DNA of 35,528 nt. Origin: Bondarzewia mesenterica (taxonomy: Eukaryota > Basidiomycota > Agaricomycetes > Russulales > Bondarzewiaceae). Location: contig SGPL01000355.1 in NCBI GenBank assembly GCA_004802705.1, forward strand, positions 1-35,528, written 5' to 3'. A program made the position numbers and the translations under genes. Below the pieces are notes generated by a model, which saw nothing but the letters and a program-made list of their open reading frames with translations, was not told the DNA's origin and made no database searches. Positions 23,415-33,894 of this stretch are shown here, piece by piece (within the stretch, counting starts at the first letter, position 1; each line of letters opens with the position of its first letter).

Positions 23415-26400
23415 TCAAAAGGCAATTTCATGCACATTATGGTCAGCAAACTTGTTGACATAGTAAGTATTAAAGGCAAATAACGAATAAGTAAAATGGA
23501 AATCGTAAGGGAGGTGCTCTGCGCCGTATACCCCAATCAAATGCGCCGCGCGCATCACAGAGTCAAGGTGAATTACGAAAATGACACGCTGCCCATCCAA
23601 GTCTAAGTCCGGCTTCTGCAACCACATCCCCATCTGATCACAAGGTTCATCTGCAGCTGGCATGAACCACTTCACTATAGCACAAGGATAGCTGATTTGA
23701 TGATAAGTGAAAGAGAAAAGTAAAAGGACTTAAGCAACATGAAGACCTTGCATTCCGGGCAATTCTGCATCCTTCTCCGCAAAGATGCAGTCATTCTGCG
23801 AACCTTCACCGTGCCATGCTGGAACTGCTCGAATGCATTCACGATGCATTCCACCCACTCCACAGAGATCACTTGGGGAATAAAATAGTGCCTGTGCAGA
23901 ATGAAAAACAGAAATTTTGCTGCTGGCATCAAATCGCGGGCACTCATCAATATTGGCTTCAGATCCCACAATCATCGCACCTGGATTGAGTTGGTTATAA
24001 AGGAAGCACTGGATCAGCTGCTGTATATTCGGTATCTCCAAATATTCAGCCAGCATGCCCACCCACCGTGGATATCCACGCGCTAGATTGTTTCATACTA
24101 GTTAGCAGTAGATACATATAGCTAACTGCGTAAAACTCTTACCTCTCTTCCTTGGAGAGTTATCGTAGCTTGAACATGTGGACCGTTGGCTGCATCGACA
24201 TTTAGAGCATTGGCTTGAGCAATAGGATGAGTTGGGCCAGTGCCGGTGCCATTGCAGTTGGCATCAGTGATGGCACGTTCAGCAACAATGGCCGCCTGCA
24301 CGGACTGGGAAAGGCAAGGCCCGGCTAGCATCCCTCGTGCTTCAAAATCTACCCAACATGCAGCTAATTTGTTCAGGCATTGATTCGTGAGTAGCATTTA
24401 TCCAAGAGCATTGAAGTGGCTGGATCGATGCCAGGGCTCCTTTACTGCTTTAATATGCTTTGACTCGGTAATGGATGAACATAAACCATTTGGTGCACCA
24501 AAGTCCTGAACTAGGCAGCAATAATGGATGAGGGCGTGCTGACGAGGGAGGGAAAACCCAGTAGGGTGTATGCCAGTTTCTTCGAATATAGCACGGTCAG
24601 CGTGGAAGCGGCGCAGTGCATCCTCAATTTGGGTCAGTGTGCTCTTGTTGATAGTCGAGCACCGCACAAGGTAACAGAAGTCCATGAAGCTGGCAATTGT
24701 GCTGCACCATGGTGAGAGGAACGTGGCTGACAATAGCTAGTAGATAGACCTAGATAGCATTGCAAGTGAGTATTGTGCTCTGAACATCAAACAGATAGAA
24801 ATGCACCTTCATTAATGCTTTTGAATCATCCCCTGTTCACTGCTTAAACCCACGGCCATCTGGGAAGCATCGTAATCCAAGAAATGCTAGAGCAGCCGCT
24901 ATTCTAAAAGAGAAGAAAAAATTAGTAATAGCATTGCAATGGTGTATGTAGATGACTGACCATCGATCAATATCAGCCATAATGGCCGTTGCAACACCTG
25001 CCGGGTGGACGATTTTGAGATACTGTTCTACCCAGGCAACGAGATGGTCTTTGAAGGTCCCCTTGATAACTTGATGTAAGATGTCGAAAGATATGAGTTC
25101 GTGGATGTCAGCTCATGAAAAACACGCCGTGAATGGCTAATGTTCCCAACATTAGAATACAAGTCCGAAACATTATAAACAACATGGTCACTGCTCACCA
25201 TTACGTCCGGGATAATCCCATGGTTATCCCATAACTCCTTGTCATCATACGCGTCCATAAGTAGTCTTGTAAGTCCATGTGAGTGACTGATGCCGCTGCC
25301 ATCAAGATTGTCATGATGAGCAGTGCACCTGCAGTGAAAGAGTTAATGAAAACATAATGATACTAAGCTGCAAACACTTACCGAGGGCACCAACCCAATA
25401 CTATGCAGGCTAGCATCACCTGCTCTGGATAATGTGCAATGTATGGACCAAGACCATATATTACCCGCCGCAGATGACCATCAGGGCACTGGATAACCTC
25501 CGGCGTTGTCATTCCGGGACGCAAGGGCTCGAGAATCTGTGTTAGTGACAAATGATATAGTTGCCGGTGGAATGAGCGGAACACTGCATCATCAGGGAAT
25601 GCCCTGTCTGCTGCATATAGTTGAAATAAGCACCACGAAAGCAAAGTAACAAGTAGTCACTCACTTTTTGGTATGGATAGGAAACCAGCGAGACTGACCC
25701 CATTCCGATGCGTGCATCGAACATTGTTGTGGATGTTGCCGTTCGATATGTACAGAGGGTAATACTCATTCTGGCCAGTTGCAACTGATACTGTAGTCTT
25801 GTCAGAGCCAAGAATGATAGGAACGAACATCACCTCATGTGTTGTCAGATCCTTTGCAACCTTGTTCTTTTCAAAGCTAGTTAGTGTTCTGTTTGAAAAA
25901 CAATCATAGCCACGTACTGCCTGGCACCATGCCCAGTTCGCCATCATAAAGTCTGACCATACATGCTGCCCATCTGCATCGAAAACCTGCACCGGCGCGT
26001 AGTCAATCTCATCTGCATAGTCCAGATTATCAAGCTGGTTGCGAATGAGCATACGTGGATTGCGAAACTAAACGTGGTATTCGCTCCACATCCAAGTGGG
26101 AATCTCGCTGTCAGGTAGGCCTCCAGAGTATTGAATGCTGAATGATTCCCAAGGTACGTCTCCATGGCGAATGGAATTAATATGGCTATAAACATCAGTA
26201 TGACTCATGAATGGAGGCTCCTCTCCCTCATGCTGTGAAGCAGCCCACAAGTTGAGAAGAGTGTCAATGTTCATGGCCAGCATCTGGTTCTGACGAAATA
26301 AAAAATCAGCAAGCTCGAACTGAGCGCGATTGCTGAATGGCGCCCAGTTCACCACGTCCGTGTTGTTGGCATAAGGTGCTGGCAGTGCGCCTGGTGGTAA

Positions 26401-26804
26401 GTCATTCCCCTGCTCGTCAACAGGTACACCTGTGTGTTGTAAGTATTTCAATCACATTGGCATTGGATTGACTTACCATCCAGCATTGGATGCTGGATTC
26501 TGCATGCCCGAGGCTGCGCGGGCTCCAATCCATCATCCGGAGCATCTTCAATATAAGCTTGATAAAAACCTCGTGGAGACGACGGGGGGGGGGTTGGATG
26601 GCCAGGGGATGCGGGAGCCTGAGGTAACATGTCGCGGTCCTTGAGAGGAAGTACAGGTGGATGCGGGATCTCGCCATGTGTCAAAACAGGGTGGATACAG
26701 TTGTGGTGATGTTGTAGACCCTTCTGTGATACGAAGCCATGCCGACATCTAGCCATAGTCCCGACATTACAAAACAAAGCACTGTGGCTTAAAGGCCATG
26801 TCAA
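23415..26804 (-). pseudogene. Plavaka transposase, copy 1, inactivated
   Basis: Read right to left, it begins with a zinc-knuckle-like segment (CRHGFVSQKGLQHHHN), then FELADFLFRQNQM, IDTLLNLWAAS, DVPWESFS, WAWCQAV, ATGQNEYYPLYIS, RRVIYGLGPYIAHYPEQ, DIHELISFDILHQVIKGTFK, GRGFKQ-TGDDSKALMK, FGAPNGLCSSITESKHIKA and a C-terminal YSLFAFNTYYVNKF ending HEIAF with a stop at 23415-23417. This is the order of Plavaka transposases and matches copy 2 exon by exon, with several short introns. Five in-frame stops replace conserved codons: TAG 26068-26070 (Trp), TGA 25113-25115 (Arg of FPRADIHEL), TGA 24837-24839 (Trp of FKQWTGDD), TAA 24398-24400 (Gln of ALGQML) and TAA 23730-23732 (Gln). There is also a one-base insertion near 24705-24715. 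It cannot make a full transposase. Confidence 0.9.
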
Positions 26805-27387
26805 GTGCGAGTGTGATGTGCTCGGGCTGAAGAGGGACTCAGTCAGTGTTTAAAGTCAACAAAAATCAGGGCAAAAAACAGAAACAAAGTCAACAAAATT
26901 CGTTTGGTAATGCCGGCAAAAAGGGCTAAAAGATCTGCATGGCAGACTCAGATGGTCAAGGTGGTGACTTATCTGAAACACGTCCGAGTCATCACCTCAA
27001 GCACAAGTGCTAGTTTCAGTGGCCGCTCCCCTTCCGTTTCTATGTTTGAACGAGCACTGATTTCTGCTTACTCTAATTTCTCGCAAAGCAAGAAGTACAC
27101 TGCAGATGGAATGCTACAATTGTGCAGGCTATGCTGAAGTGGCGTGAAGTTGAGTGGAGGCTGCGTAAAGTTGAGTGGAAGCGGCGCAAAGTTGAGTGGA
27201 AATAATGTGAGATCGGCTCATGTGTGGTGCCGCCTAAATGTGAAAAAAACAGCGTGCCAAATTTGTTAGATGGCAGTGACTTAGCCGGATCAGGTCCCCG
27301 CTGCTGGTACCTTCAAGTACGTGGCCTTTTCCACAACCAACTCCCCAACCCCTTCTCTCCTCTCCCTATCATCCATATCATTGTACC
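26805..27387. promoter_or_regulatory. Shared central region between divergent transposon genes, copy 1
   Basis: The region lies between the transposase start area and the companion start at 27388, so it should contain both promoters. It holds three tandem 21-bp repeats at 27141-27203. No other element is assigned. Confidence 0.5.
27141..27203. repeat. Three tandem 21-bp repeats in the central region of Plavaka copy 1
   Basis: The core AAGTTGAGTGGA starts at 27147, 27168 and 27189, an exact 21-bp spacing. The units differ only in the joining bases (GGCGTG, CTGCGTA, GCGGCGCA). Their place between two divergent genes makes a regulatory or protein-binding role possible, but none is shown. Confidence 0.85.
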
Positions 27388-29767
27388 ATGGCTAGAGCCA
27401 CTCGCCCATCAAATCAAAATGCTCACCCTGGTCGCCCCGATATGCCAGCACCTCACCGCACCTCTGCACAGGTCCAAGTAGCTGTCGACATGGTTGCCTC
27501 CCAAAAGAAAGCCGCGAAGGATGCCAAAGTGGTAAAGGTAAAAAGTGTCGAGGCATATCAGAAGATCGCTCACGATGAAGCTGAGCAGACTGACGATGAG
27601 GCCGCTCATCTAGCGGCTACCTTGTAGAGCAAGGCCACACATTCAGTGAGGCCCCTTCAGAGAGAGGGTGCATTTTATTGGCCAGACAACAAACCTCCGA
27701 CTTCTGAAAGTAAGTCAGTAGTCTGTCAGTGTTACCCTTGCATTTTTGATGTGAGGTTGCAGATGCAGTCAAAGATGTAGAGATGGGGGGGCCAACGGCA
27801 GAGGGAGCAAGGCCAGAGTGGGGAAGAGAGGAGGATGTTCACATGCAAGACAACGAGAGTTCTGATAAGGACACGGAGCTTCAAGTCCGTACGACTATCG
27901 TGAGGCTGCTGAAGGTCCGTGAAGCCGAACTGATGGAAGAGTTGCACCGCACGGGGCATGTCAAGGCCGGCAGTGAGAAGAATCTGAAAAGAAAGCATGC
28001 TGAGGTGGACTCAAGCGTCCATACTTCAGACAAGTGAGCTATTAAATTTGTGAGTTTACGAGCACTTACTTTTGGTGTATCCAGAAATCGCAAGAAAGCG
28101 AAATCGTCAGTCAAGAAGGCGAAGCCTAAGGCGATGGTCTCATCAGGGCCTCACATCAGGTTGGAAGGATAAGTTACCTAATAAGGCAACCCAATCAAGC
28201 AAGGTCAATGAGACTAGGTGCGATGCAGATTTCTATCTTGACTCTTACTTATATCTGATTGGCTGTCTAGGACCGCGGCCACCATTGCAAATGCTCACGC
28301 AGCACTCGAAGATGTTTTTGCTGACAGCATTCCTACTGACTCTGATACTGCCAGTATGTTCGAAAATGGTGGCCTCCAGGATGATGAAGACGTGGATGCG
28401 AAACTGGCCGAAATGATGACCAGGACCAAAGTCGAGTCATGCCAGCTTGCGAAGGTCGTGAGGCTGCCGGAATCATCTGAAGTGAAGCCAGCAGTGAAGT
28501 TGCATAAACCGAAGGACAGCGGCAAGGTACGTCGTATACTATTGATATTTTATGCTACTGTGCTACTTACTGTCTTGTCCTACAGGCCGCGTTTTAAGTT
28601 GTCTCCACCGACAAGAAACCTGCTTCCATTACTACTTCCACCGAGGTTGTTACGTCCATGTCCTCGCCGTCGAAGGGCCGTAAGTTCACCAATAAGGACT
28701 TATCAAAGAACTGCTTGCCGCGCTGGAAGGTGCTCTTCATGCCCATGTGGATTGATTACATTAGAACTTAGGGCCAACCCTGGTCAAATGACCTCATCAA
28801 GGATGCTCAAAGGCTGCGGGATAAAGTCTTCCCCGACATTCCAAGTGTTCTCGCAGCTAAAGGGGAGTTAATATTCCATGTGGTAAGCACTTCTGTTACA
28901 CGGCATGTTGTACTCACCAAATTTTTTGTGCGCTGGCAGGCAATGCAACGCCTTTACAATTGGCGCAGCGCATTCGCGACTGAGGCCGTCAACGCCGTCA
29001 AAAAAATTCTTCAGCCTGCATGGAGAAGAACTTGAGACGAGAGAAGACCGTGCGGAGTTCGTCGCATATGCCTTGGCCTCCAGCGAGAAGAACACGAGCG
29101 ACATCCCATTCTTATGGGGTAGCATTGACGAGAACATCGGTGTACATACCAAAGTGAGTGATCCATTCGTTGGATCACATTGATGCTAACTCTCCTGTGG
29201 ATTCAGATCCACAGGGGTGCTTTCATGTCATCGTTTATACTACATTCTCTTCGTAGCCATTTGACCATGGTGCAGGTCCTTCCAGATATTTCAAAGAGAG
29301 CAGAGCACCCAATTGGTGCTGTTGGACTCGCATCTTGTGTGGTAAGCTCATTCATTCATATTTATACCACAGTAACCACTAACTGCAGTACTATACAGGC
29401 GGAGCGCGCACTCGTCTTACATGCAACAGGGGAAATGGTAAAGGAGACCCGGGGGGCAGCATCTCAATTCTCATCGGACAACTGGGGAGACAAAACCTTG
29501 GATTATGTGGCCAATCTTCAAGACAAGAGCGAGAGGGGCTGGAGTAAGTTGGTGGCCGGTGCTCTTTCAATTAACGAGATGGGTCGTGGGCATGTGGCAG
29601 TGGTGGCATTGAATGCCCTCAGTTCTGGCAGCAAAATGGGATCAAAGCATGCATGGTGCATCAATATTGAGTCTGATGATGAGACCATTGATGAGGACAC
29701 GGATGATGGGCACATGGGGAAGAATAAGAGCAGTAAGGCCATGGAGAATGAGAGTGCATCAGGAAAA
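27388..29767 (+). pseudogene. Plavaka companion gene (second ORF), copy 1, inactivated
   Basis: The start MARATRPSNQNAHPGRPDMP resembles the start of the copy 2 companion (NQFAHPGIPDLPAPRRT). Later segments include VKDVEMGGP after an intron, a basic patch (NRKKAKSSVKKAKPKA), FENGGLQDDEDVD (copy 2: FGGLQDEDDGDE), LYNWRSAFATEAVNAVKK, HPIGAVGLASC, AERALVLHATGE and FSSDNWGDKTLDYV. The C-terminal half looks like a conserved helical domain that I have seen next to fungal transposases; its function is unknown to me. Breaks: TAG at 27625-27627 where Gln is likely; a frame change near 28140-28160 (GLTSGWKDK against copy 2 GLLPGWRKN); an in-frame TAA near 28595 and a TAG near 28769; and one extra A in the A7 run at 29000-29006. 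Coding text stops near 29767, where copy 2 subterminal DNA begins. Confidence 0.75.
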
Positions 29768-29967
29768 CTACAAAAAAAACTTTTCGTACTTATTGAGCTT
29801 TTTTGGCTCTTTCTTCCTTTCGAGACAGCCAGGAACTTAAATTTCTCCAGAAGTATGAGCAAGTGTAATCAAACTTGCTACAAGTCTGTAAACTTTCCGA
29901 AAAGCTTGATGCAAAACTTCAAGTTCTAAAAGTACGAGCAAGTAAACAGCGGCCCAGCAAAGAGACA
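29768..29967. repeat. Subterminal repeat region of Plavaka copy 2
   Basis: AT-rich sequence ahead of the transposase stop codon. CAAGT/ACTTG motifs occur near 29864, 29875, 29881, 29922 and 29939, with further AACTT variants. It starts with ACTACAAAAAAAACTT (about 29768), which resembles the classic CACTA terminus apart from the first base. This is suggestive only. Confidence 0.5.
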
Positions 29968-30177
29968 TCAAAAAGCAATTTCATGAGCATTAGGGTCCGA
30001 ATACTTGTTTACATAGAAAGCTGCAAATGCTGACAGGGAGTAAGTGTGTAGGAAATCACGAGGCAAGAAACTATCGCCATACACCCCGATTAAGTGTGCC
30101 CCACGCATGATGCAATCTAAATGAATAACAGAAACAACACGCTCCCCCCGGTAATCAGTGTCTGGCTGTACCATCCA

Positions 30178-30856
30178 NATGCCTGTTTGATCACAAGGCT
30201 CGTCACCAACTGGTACAAACCATTNTACCAGCGNGCAAGGATAAACAACATGACAATAAGTAAAAGAAAAGAAAAGAAGCNCTTGAGCAGCGTGCAAGCC
30301 TCGCATACCATGCAATGTAGCGTCTTTTTCTGCAAAGATGCAGTCGCGGCGCGGCGGCCCTTTCNNCCACGATGGAAGCGATCGTATNCACTGTTGATGC
30401 ATNCCGCCNACACCAGCAAGATCNCTTGGTGAGTAGAATATGGCCTGAGCAGAGTGAANGACGGCGATGCGGCCNTTAAACNTGGGGCACTCGGTAATGT
30501 CAATGTCNGACGCTGGAAGNGGAGNGTCTGGGTAAAGTTGATCAAATAAGAAGCGCNGGATAAGACCAGGCAACTCGGGGTACTCNAGATAAGTNGCCAA
30601 CGCATGCACATGCTTGGGATATCCACGCGCTGGAATGAAATATAAGTGGGACGAAAGCCAAGGCAAANGACACAATGCCTACCTTTTGTTTTCNTGAGTG
30701 TTACCNTCNCTTGCACGCGCGGGCCATCNAGGGCNTCTTGATCAGCATCAGCGAGGTNATGAGGGGGAGGAGGAATGGGCACTGGGATCTCGTATGTCTG
30801 TATGTCCGAGGGCAAACAGGGGCNGTTGAGCATACCGCGCNCGTCGAAGTCCCCAN
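30178..30856. other. Patch of scattered single-base Ns (about 29) within the transposase
   Basis: The ambiguous bases are nearly all isolated and lie only within this stretch of about 680 bp, while the sequence between them stays in frame. The pattern fits positions where near-identical repeat copies disagreed in assembly, and does not look like a sequencing gap. Confidence 0.8.
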
Positions 30857-33120
30857 GGCAGGCTGCAAGCTTGTCCAGGCGCTGGTTTGTGACAAGCATC
30901 TGACCTAAGGCATTAAAATGACTAGAATGGCGCCATGGCTCCTTGATAGCCTTGATGTGCTTAGATTCCATGATAGATGAGCAGAGCCCGTTAGGGGCGC
31001 CGAAATCTTCAATCAGGCCACGATAATGAGATAGCGAGTGTTGACGGGGAAGGGAAAATCTGTTCAGGCGAACACCGGTTTGTTGAAAGATTACGCGGCT
31101 GGCATGGAAGCGGGCGAGCGTGTCGTCAATAGCATCGAGGGTGGCCTCATTGATGACAGCACGGTGGACTAAATAGCAGAACTCCATGAATGCGCTCATT
31201 GCGCGCACCATCTCGGGGGGTACGTGACCGACAATTGCTAGGAGATATACCTGTGGTATTTTCGTGAGTTGAAATGAAAGCTACGAAAGAGGTGCAGGAA
31301 CACATACCTTCATCAATGCCTTCGAGTCATCCCCAGTCCACTGCTTGAATCCGCGTCCTTCAGGAAAACGTCGTAGGCCAGGGAATGAGGGAACGGCGGC
31401 AATACTGTATCGTAAACATTGTATATCAGAAATCGTACATAAAATGAGAAAATGGAGCTTACTGTCGATCAATATCGGCCATGATGGCAGCTGCGTCGGC
31501 AGCGCTATGCACAACGGCCAGATACTGGCCCACCCATGCTACGAGGTGGTCTTTAAATGTCCCTTTGATCACTTGGTGAAGGATGTCGAACGTGATGAGT
31601 TGATGAATGTCAGCGCGAGGGAAATTGGCCATAAATGGCTGTAGAAAAAGGAAGATTAGTGCGTTTGTAGAGGACAGCCGCGCAGTCACCAACATACCAG
31701 AACATTATCTATTATCCCATACTCATCCCATAAAACCTTCGTGTCGTGCGTCTACATAAGGAGACGCGTGTGCCCATGCGATCGAGCAACTCTGCCGCCG
31801 TCGAGATTGTCAGAATGAGCATCGCACCTGTAAAAAGCCAAGTCAGATGCCATCAACACCAGATAAGTAGTAGAAACATACCTAGGACACCAACCAGAGA
31901 CAATACACGCGAGCATCACTTGCTCCGGGTAGTCAGCAATATATGGCCCCAAACCATATATAACACGCCGTCGATGTCCATCGGGGCAGAGCACAATCTC
32001 TGGAGTCGTCATCCTAGGATGCAGGGACCCAAAAATGGTGGTAAGAGAGGTGTGGTAGAGTTGTCGTCTGAATTTGCGAAAGGTAGCATCGTTGGTGTAC
32101 TGCCTGTCAGCTGTAGGTAATAAATGAGCATGCTAACCTCACTATAGGACAAGTGGGATGTACTCACTCTTTGGGATAGCGAGGAATCCGACGAGTGATA
32201 CGGCACCTCAGTGCGCACGGTGAATGCTGTTGTGAACATTACCGTTAGAGACATATAATGGATAATATTCATTCTGTCCTGTTGCCATGGATACCATCGT
32301 CTTGTCTGAGCCAACAATCATGGGCACAAACATAGCACCATGCGTCGTGTCGTCCTTTGCGATCTCGTTCTACCAAGGACTCGTTAGTGGGCATTGAATG
32401 ACCTGCACATTGAAGCAGGTACGTACTGATTGCCGCCATGCCCAATTGCCCATCATACAGCCAGTCCATTCTCGCTGCCCATCATCATCAAAGACTTTAA
32501 CTGCTGCGTAGTCGATGCTGCCTTTGTAGTCAGGGTTGCCAAGCTGATTGTGAAGAAGGACACGTGGATCTCGAAACCACACATCATAATTACCAAGCAT
32601 CCATGGAGGAGCCTCGCCATCTGGAAAAATACCGGCGTAGCATACTGTAAATAACTGCCATGGAACCTCACCAAATTTAATGGAGTCGATGGTGCTATAG
32701 AGGTCAGTGTGCAATGCGAACGGTGCCTCTTCACCTGGGTTTTGCGAGGCTGCCCACAGGCCAAGAAGTGTGTCGATTCTCGCCGCAGGCATCTGGTCTT
32801 GACGAAAGAGAAAGTCGGCCAGCTCGAATTGTGGCCGATCGTAGAATGGGGTCCAGGAGGTCGGGTCTGCCGCGCCGGCATAGGGTGGAGGTGGCGTGCC
32901 AGGAGGCAAGTCGTTCCCATCGGCGTCGATAGGTATACCTAGTTGCAATGCAAGTCCTTGTTGAAAAATGTAAGAATTAACAACAGAACTTACCATCAAG
33001 CAACGGGTGGTACAGCCAGCAATCATGGAGCTGCGCAGGTTCAAGAAGATCGCCTTCATCAGGGACCTCTTCCACGAAAGCCTGATATCGTGGGGGGGAG
33101 GGTGGAGGTGATGAAGGAGG

Positions 33121-33165
33121 GTCTTGTGCTGGAGGGTCTTGTGCTGGAGGGTCTTGTGCTAGAGG
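33121..33165. repeat. Three tandem 15-bp repeats encoding AQDPP
   Basis: GTCTTGTGCTGGAGG occurs at 33121-33135 and 33136-33150, with a one-base variant at 33151-33165. On the minus strand they encode repeated AQDPP in frame within the transposase, so they lengthen a Pro-rich linker without breaking it. Confidence 0.9.
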
Positions 33166-33188
33166 GTTTAGTATACGAGGTGCGGCTT

Positions 33189-33787
33189 GCGCGTGCGTAA
33201 GGTGAGGGTGTGCAGCATTTCGGTGTTGCGTCAAGCCTCCAGTAGATACGAACCCATGCCGGCATGCGATTGAAGTCCCCTGCTTGCACAAAAACCTGCG
33301 CGGCTTGAACAATTTCTTCCTGGGAGGGGGCATAAGGAGAGCGCTGGAAGTTCGAATCCGCTCGCTGCGAAAGGCATGGAGCATCGCATGAACAGTCTCC
33401 CCTGCAACGTAAAAAGCCAGAGCTAGCGGCAGATTCAGGTCGACAATGGGTGAGCAAAGAGAGTGCGTGTGACTTAGCGGCATTGGGAATTGCGTGTGCA
33501 TAAGGATGAGGCGAGCCGCAATTCAGTTGCTGCAAATCCCCCGTTGACAATAATTCACGGTGGCATGCAATTGTAGTCCCGTTTGCACAGGAATCTGCGT
33601 CGCTTGAACGGGTTCTTTCTGGGGGAGCATAAGGAGAATGCTGAAAGTTCGAATCCGCTCACTGCAAAAGGCATGGAGCATTGCATGACAGTCTCCACCC
33701 TGCAACATAAAAGGCTGGAGCTGGCGAGGATTCAGGTCGACAACGGGTAAGTGAAGGAAGCGCGACTTAGCTGCATTGGGGCTGTAA
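33189..33787. repeat. Tandem duplication of about 297 bp over the zinc-finger exon and promoter
   Basis: Unit 1 (about 33189-33488) and unit 2 (about 33489-33787) align along their length, with many substitutions and small indels. Shared anchors are GTTCGAATCCGCTC (33350 and 33647), GGCATGGAGCAT, GATTCAGGTCGACAA and a CATGC...ATTG..AGTCCC block. Both units can encode a version of the N-terminal segment: GTSIACRHGFVSTGG in unit 1 and GTTIACHRELLSTGD in unit 2. In unit 2 the second cysteine/histidine pattern is altered. Confidence 0.85.
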
Positions 33788-33894
33788 GACGACGCGTGGC
33801 CTCTACACTGCCCCAGCTATGCCGCATCCCATAAAACCAATTTTTTTTTTCTTTGTGAATCCACCTCATTCCTAACTTTCCAGCAAGCCTGAGC

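Larger units (their letters stand above)
23224..29767. mobile_element. Plavaka-type (CACTA-like) DNA transposon, copy 1, decayed and interrupted
   Basis: The element has a transposase gene on the minus strand (23415-26804) and a divergent companion gene on the plus strand (from 27388), separated by a shared central region. The left flank of the transposase gene (23224-23412) is full of CAAGT/ACTTG subterminal motifs, as expected of CACTA-like elements. Both genes carry inactivating changes. On the right the companion gene stops resembling coding sequence at about 29767, where the subterminal sequence of a second element begins. The right end of copy 1 would then lie beyond copy 2, outside this window. 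Exact terminal inverted repeats and target-site duplications were not found, so both limits are estimates. Confidence 0.8.
29968..33501 (-). pseudogene. Plavaka transposase, copy 2, nearly intact but with two in-frame stops
   Basis: In order: an N-terminal zinc-knuckle-like segment (CRHGFVSTGGLTQHRNAAH, about 33215-33280), a Pro-rich stretch with three AQDPP repeats, then FELADFLFRQDQM, IDTLLGLWAAS, VWFRDPRVLL, GNWAWRQS, an intron with GTACGT donor, ATGQNEYYPLYVS, RRVIYGLGPYIADYPEQ, WDEYGI, FPRADIHQLITFDILHQV, FPGLRRFPEGRGFKQWTG, FGAPNGLCSSIMESKHIKA, LGQMLVTNQRLDKLAAC and YSLSAFAAFYVNKY, ending HEIAF at 29968. This is a textbook Plavaka order. An in-frame TGA at 32208-32210 replaces an Arg codon (copy 1 has CGG). 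A TAG at 31752-31754 lies between LLM and THDTKVLW. About 29 single N bases lie at 30178-30856. The first exon is uncertain because of the tandem duplication at 33189-33787. Confidence 0.85.

Noticed and set aside
33121..33165. Short regular repeats considered as a CRISPR array
   Set aside because: The repeats are 15 bp without spacers, lie in a coding frame, and the genome is eukaryotic.
33345..33365. GTTCGAATCC resembling the B box of a tRNA gene (also at 33647)
   Set aside because: No A box or cloverleaf pairing is visible around it. It belongs to the 297-bp tandem duplication.
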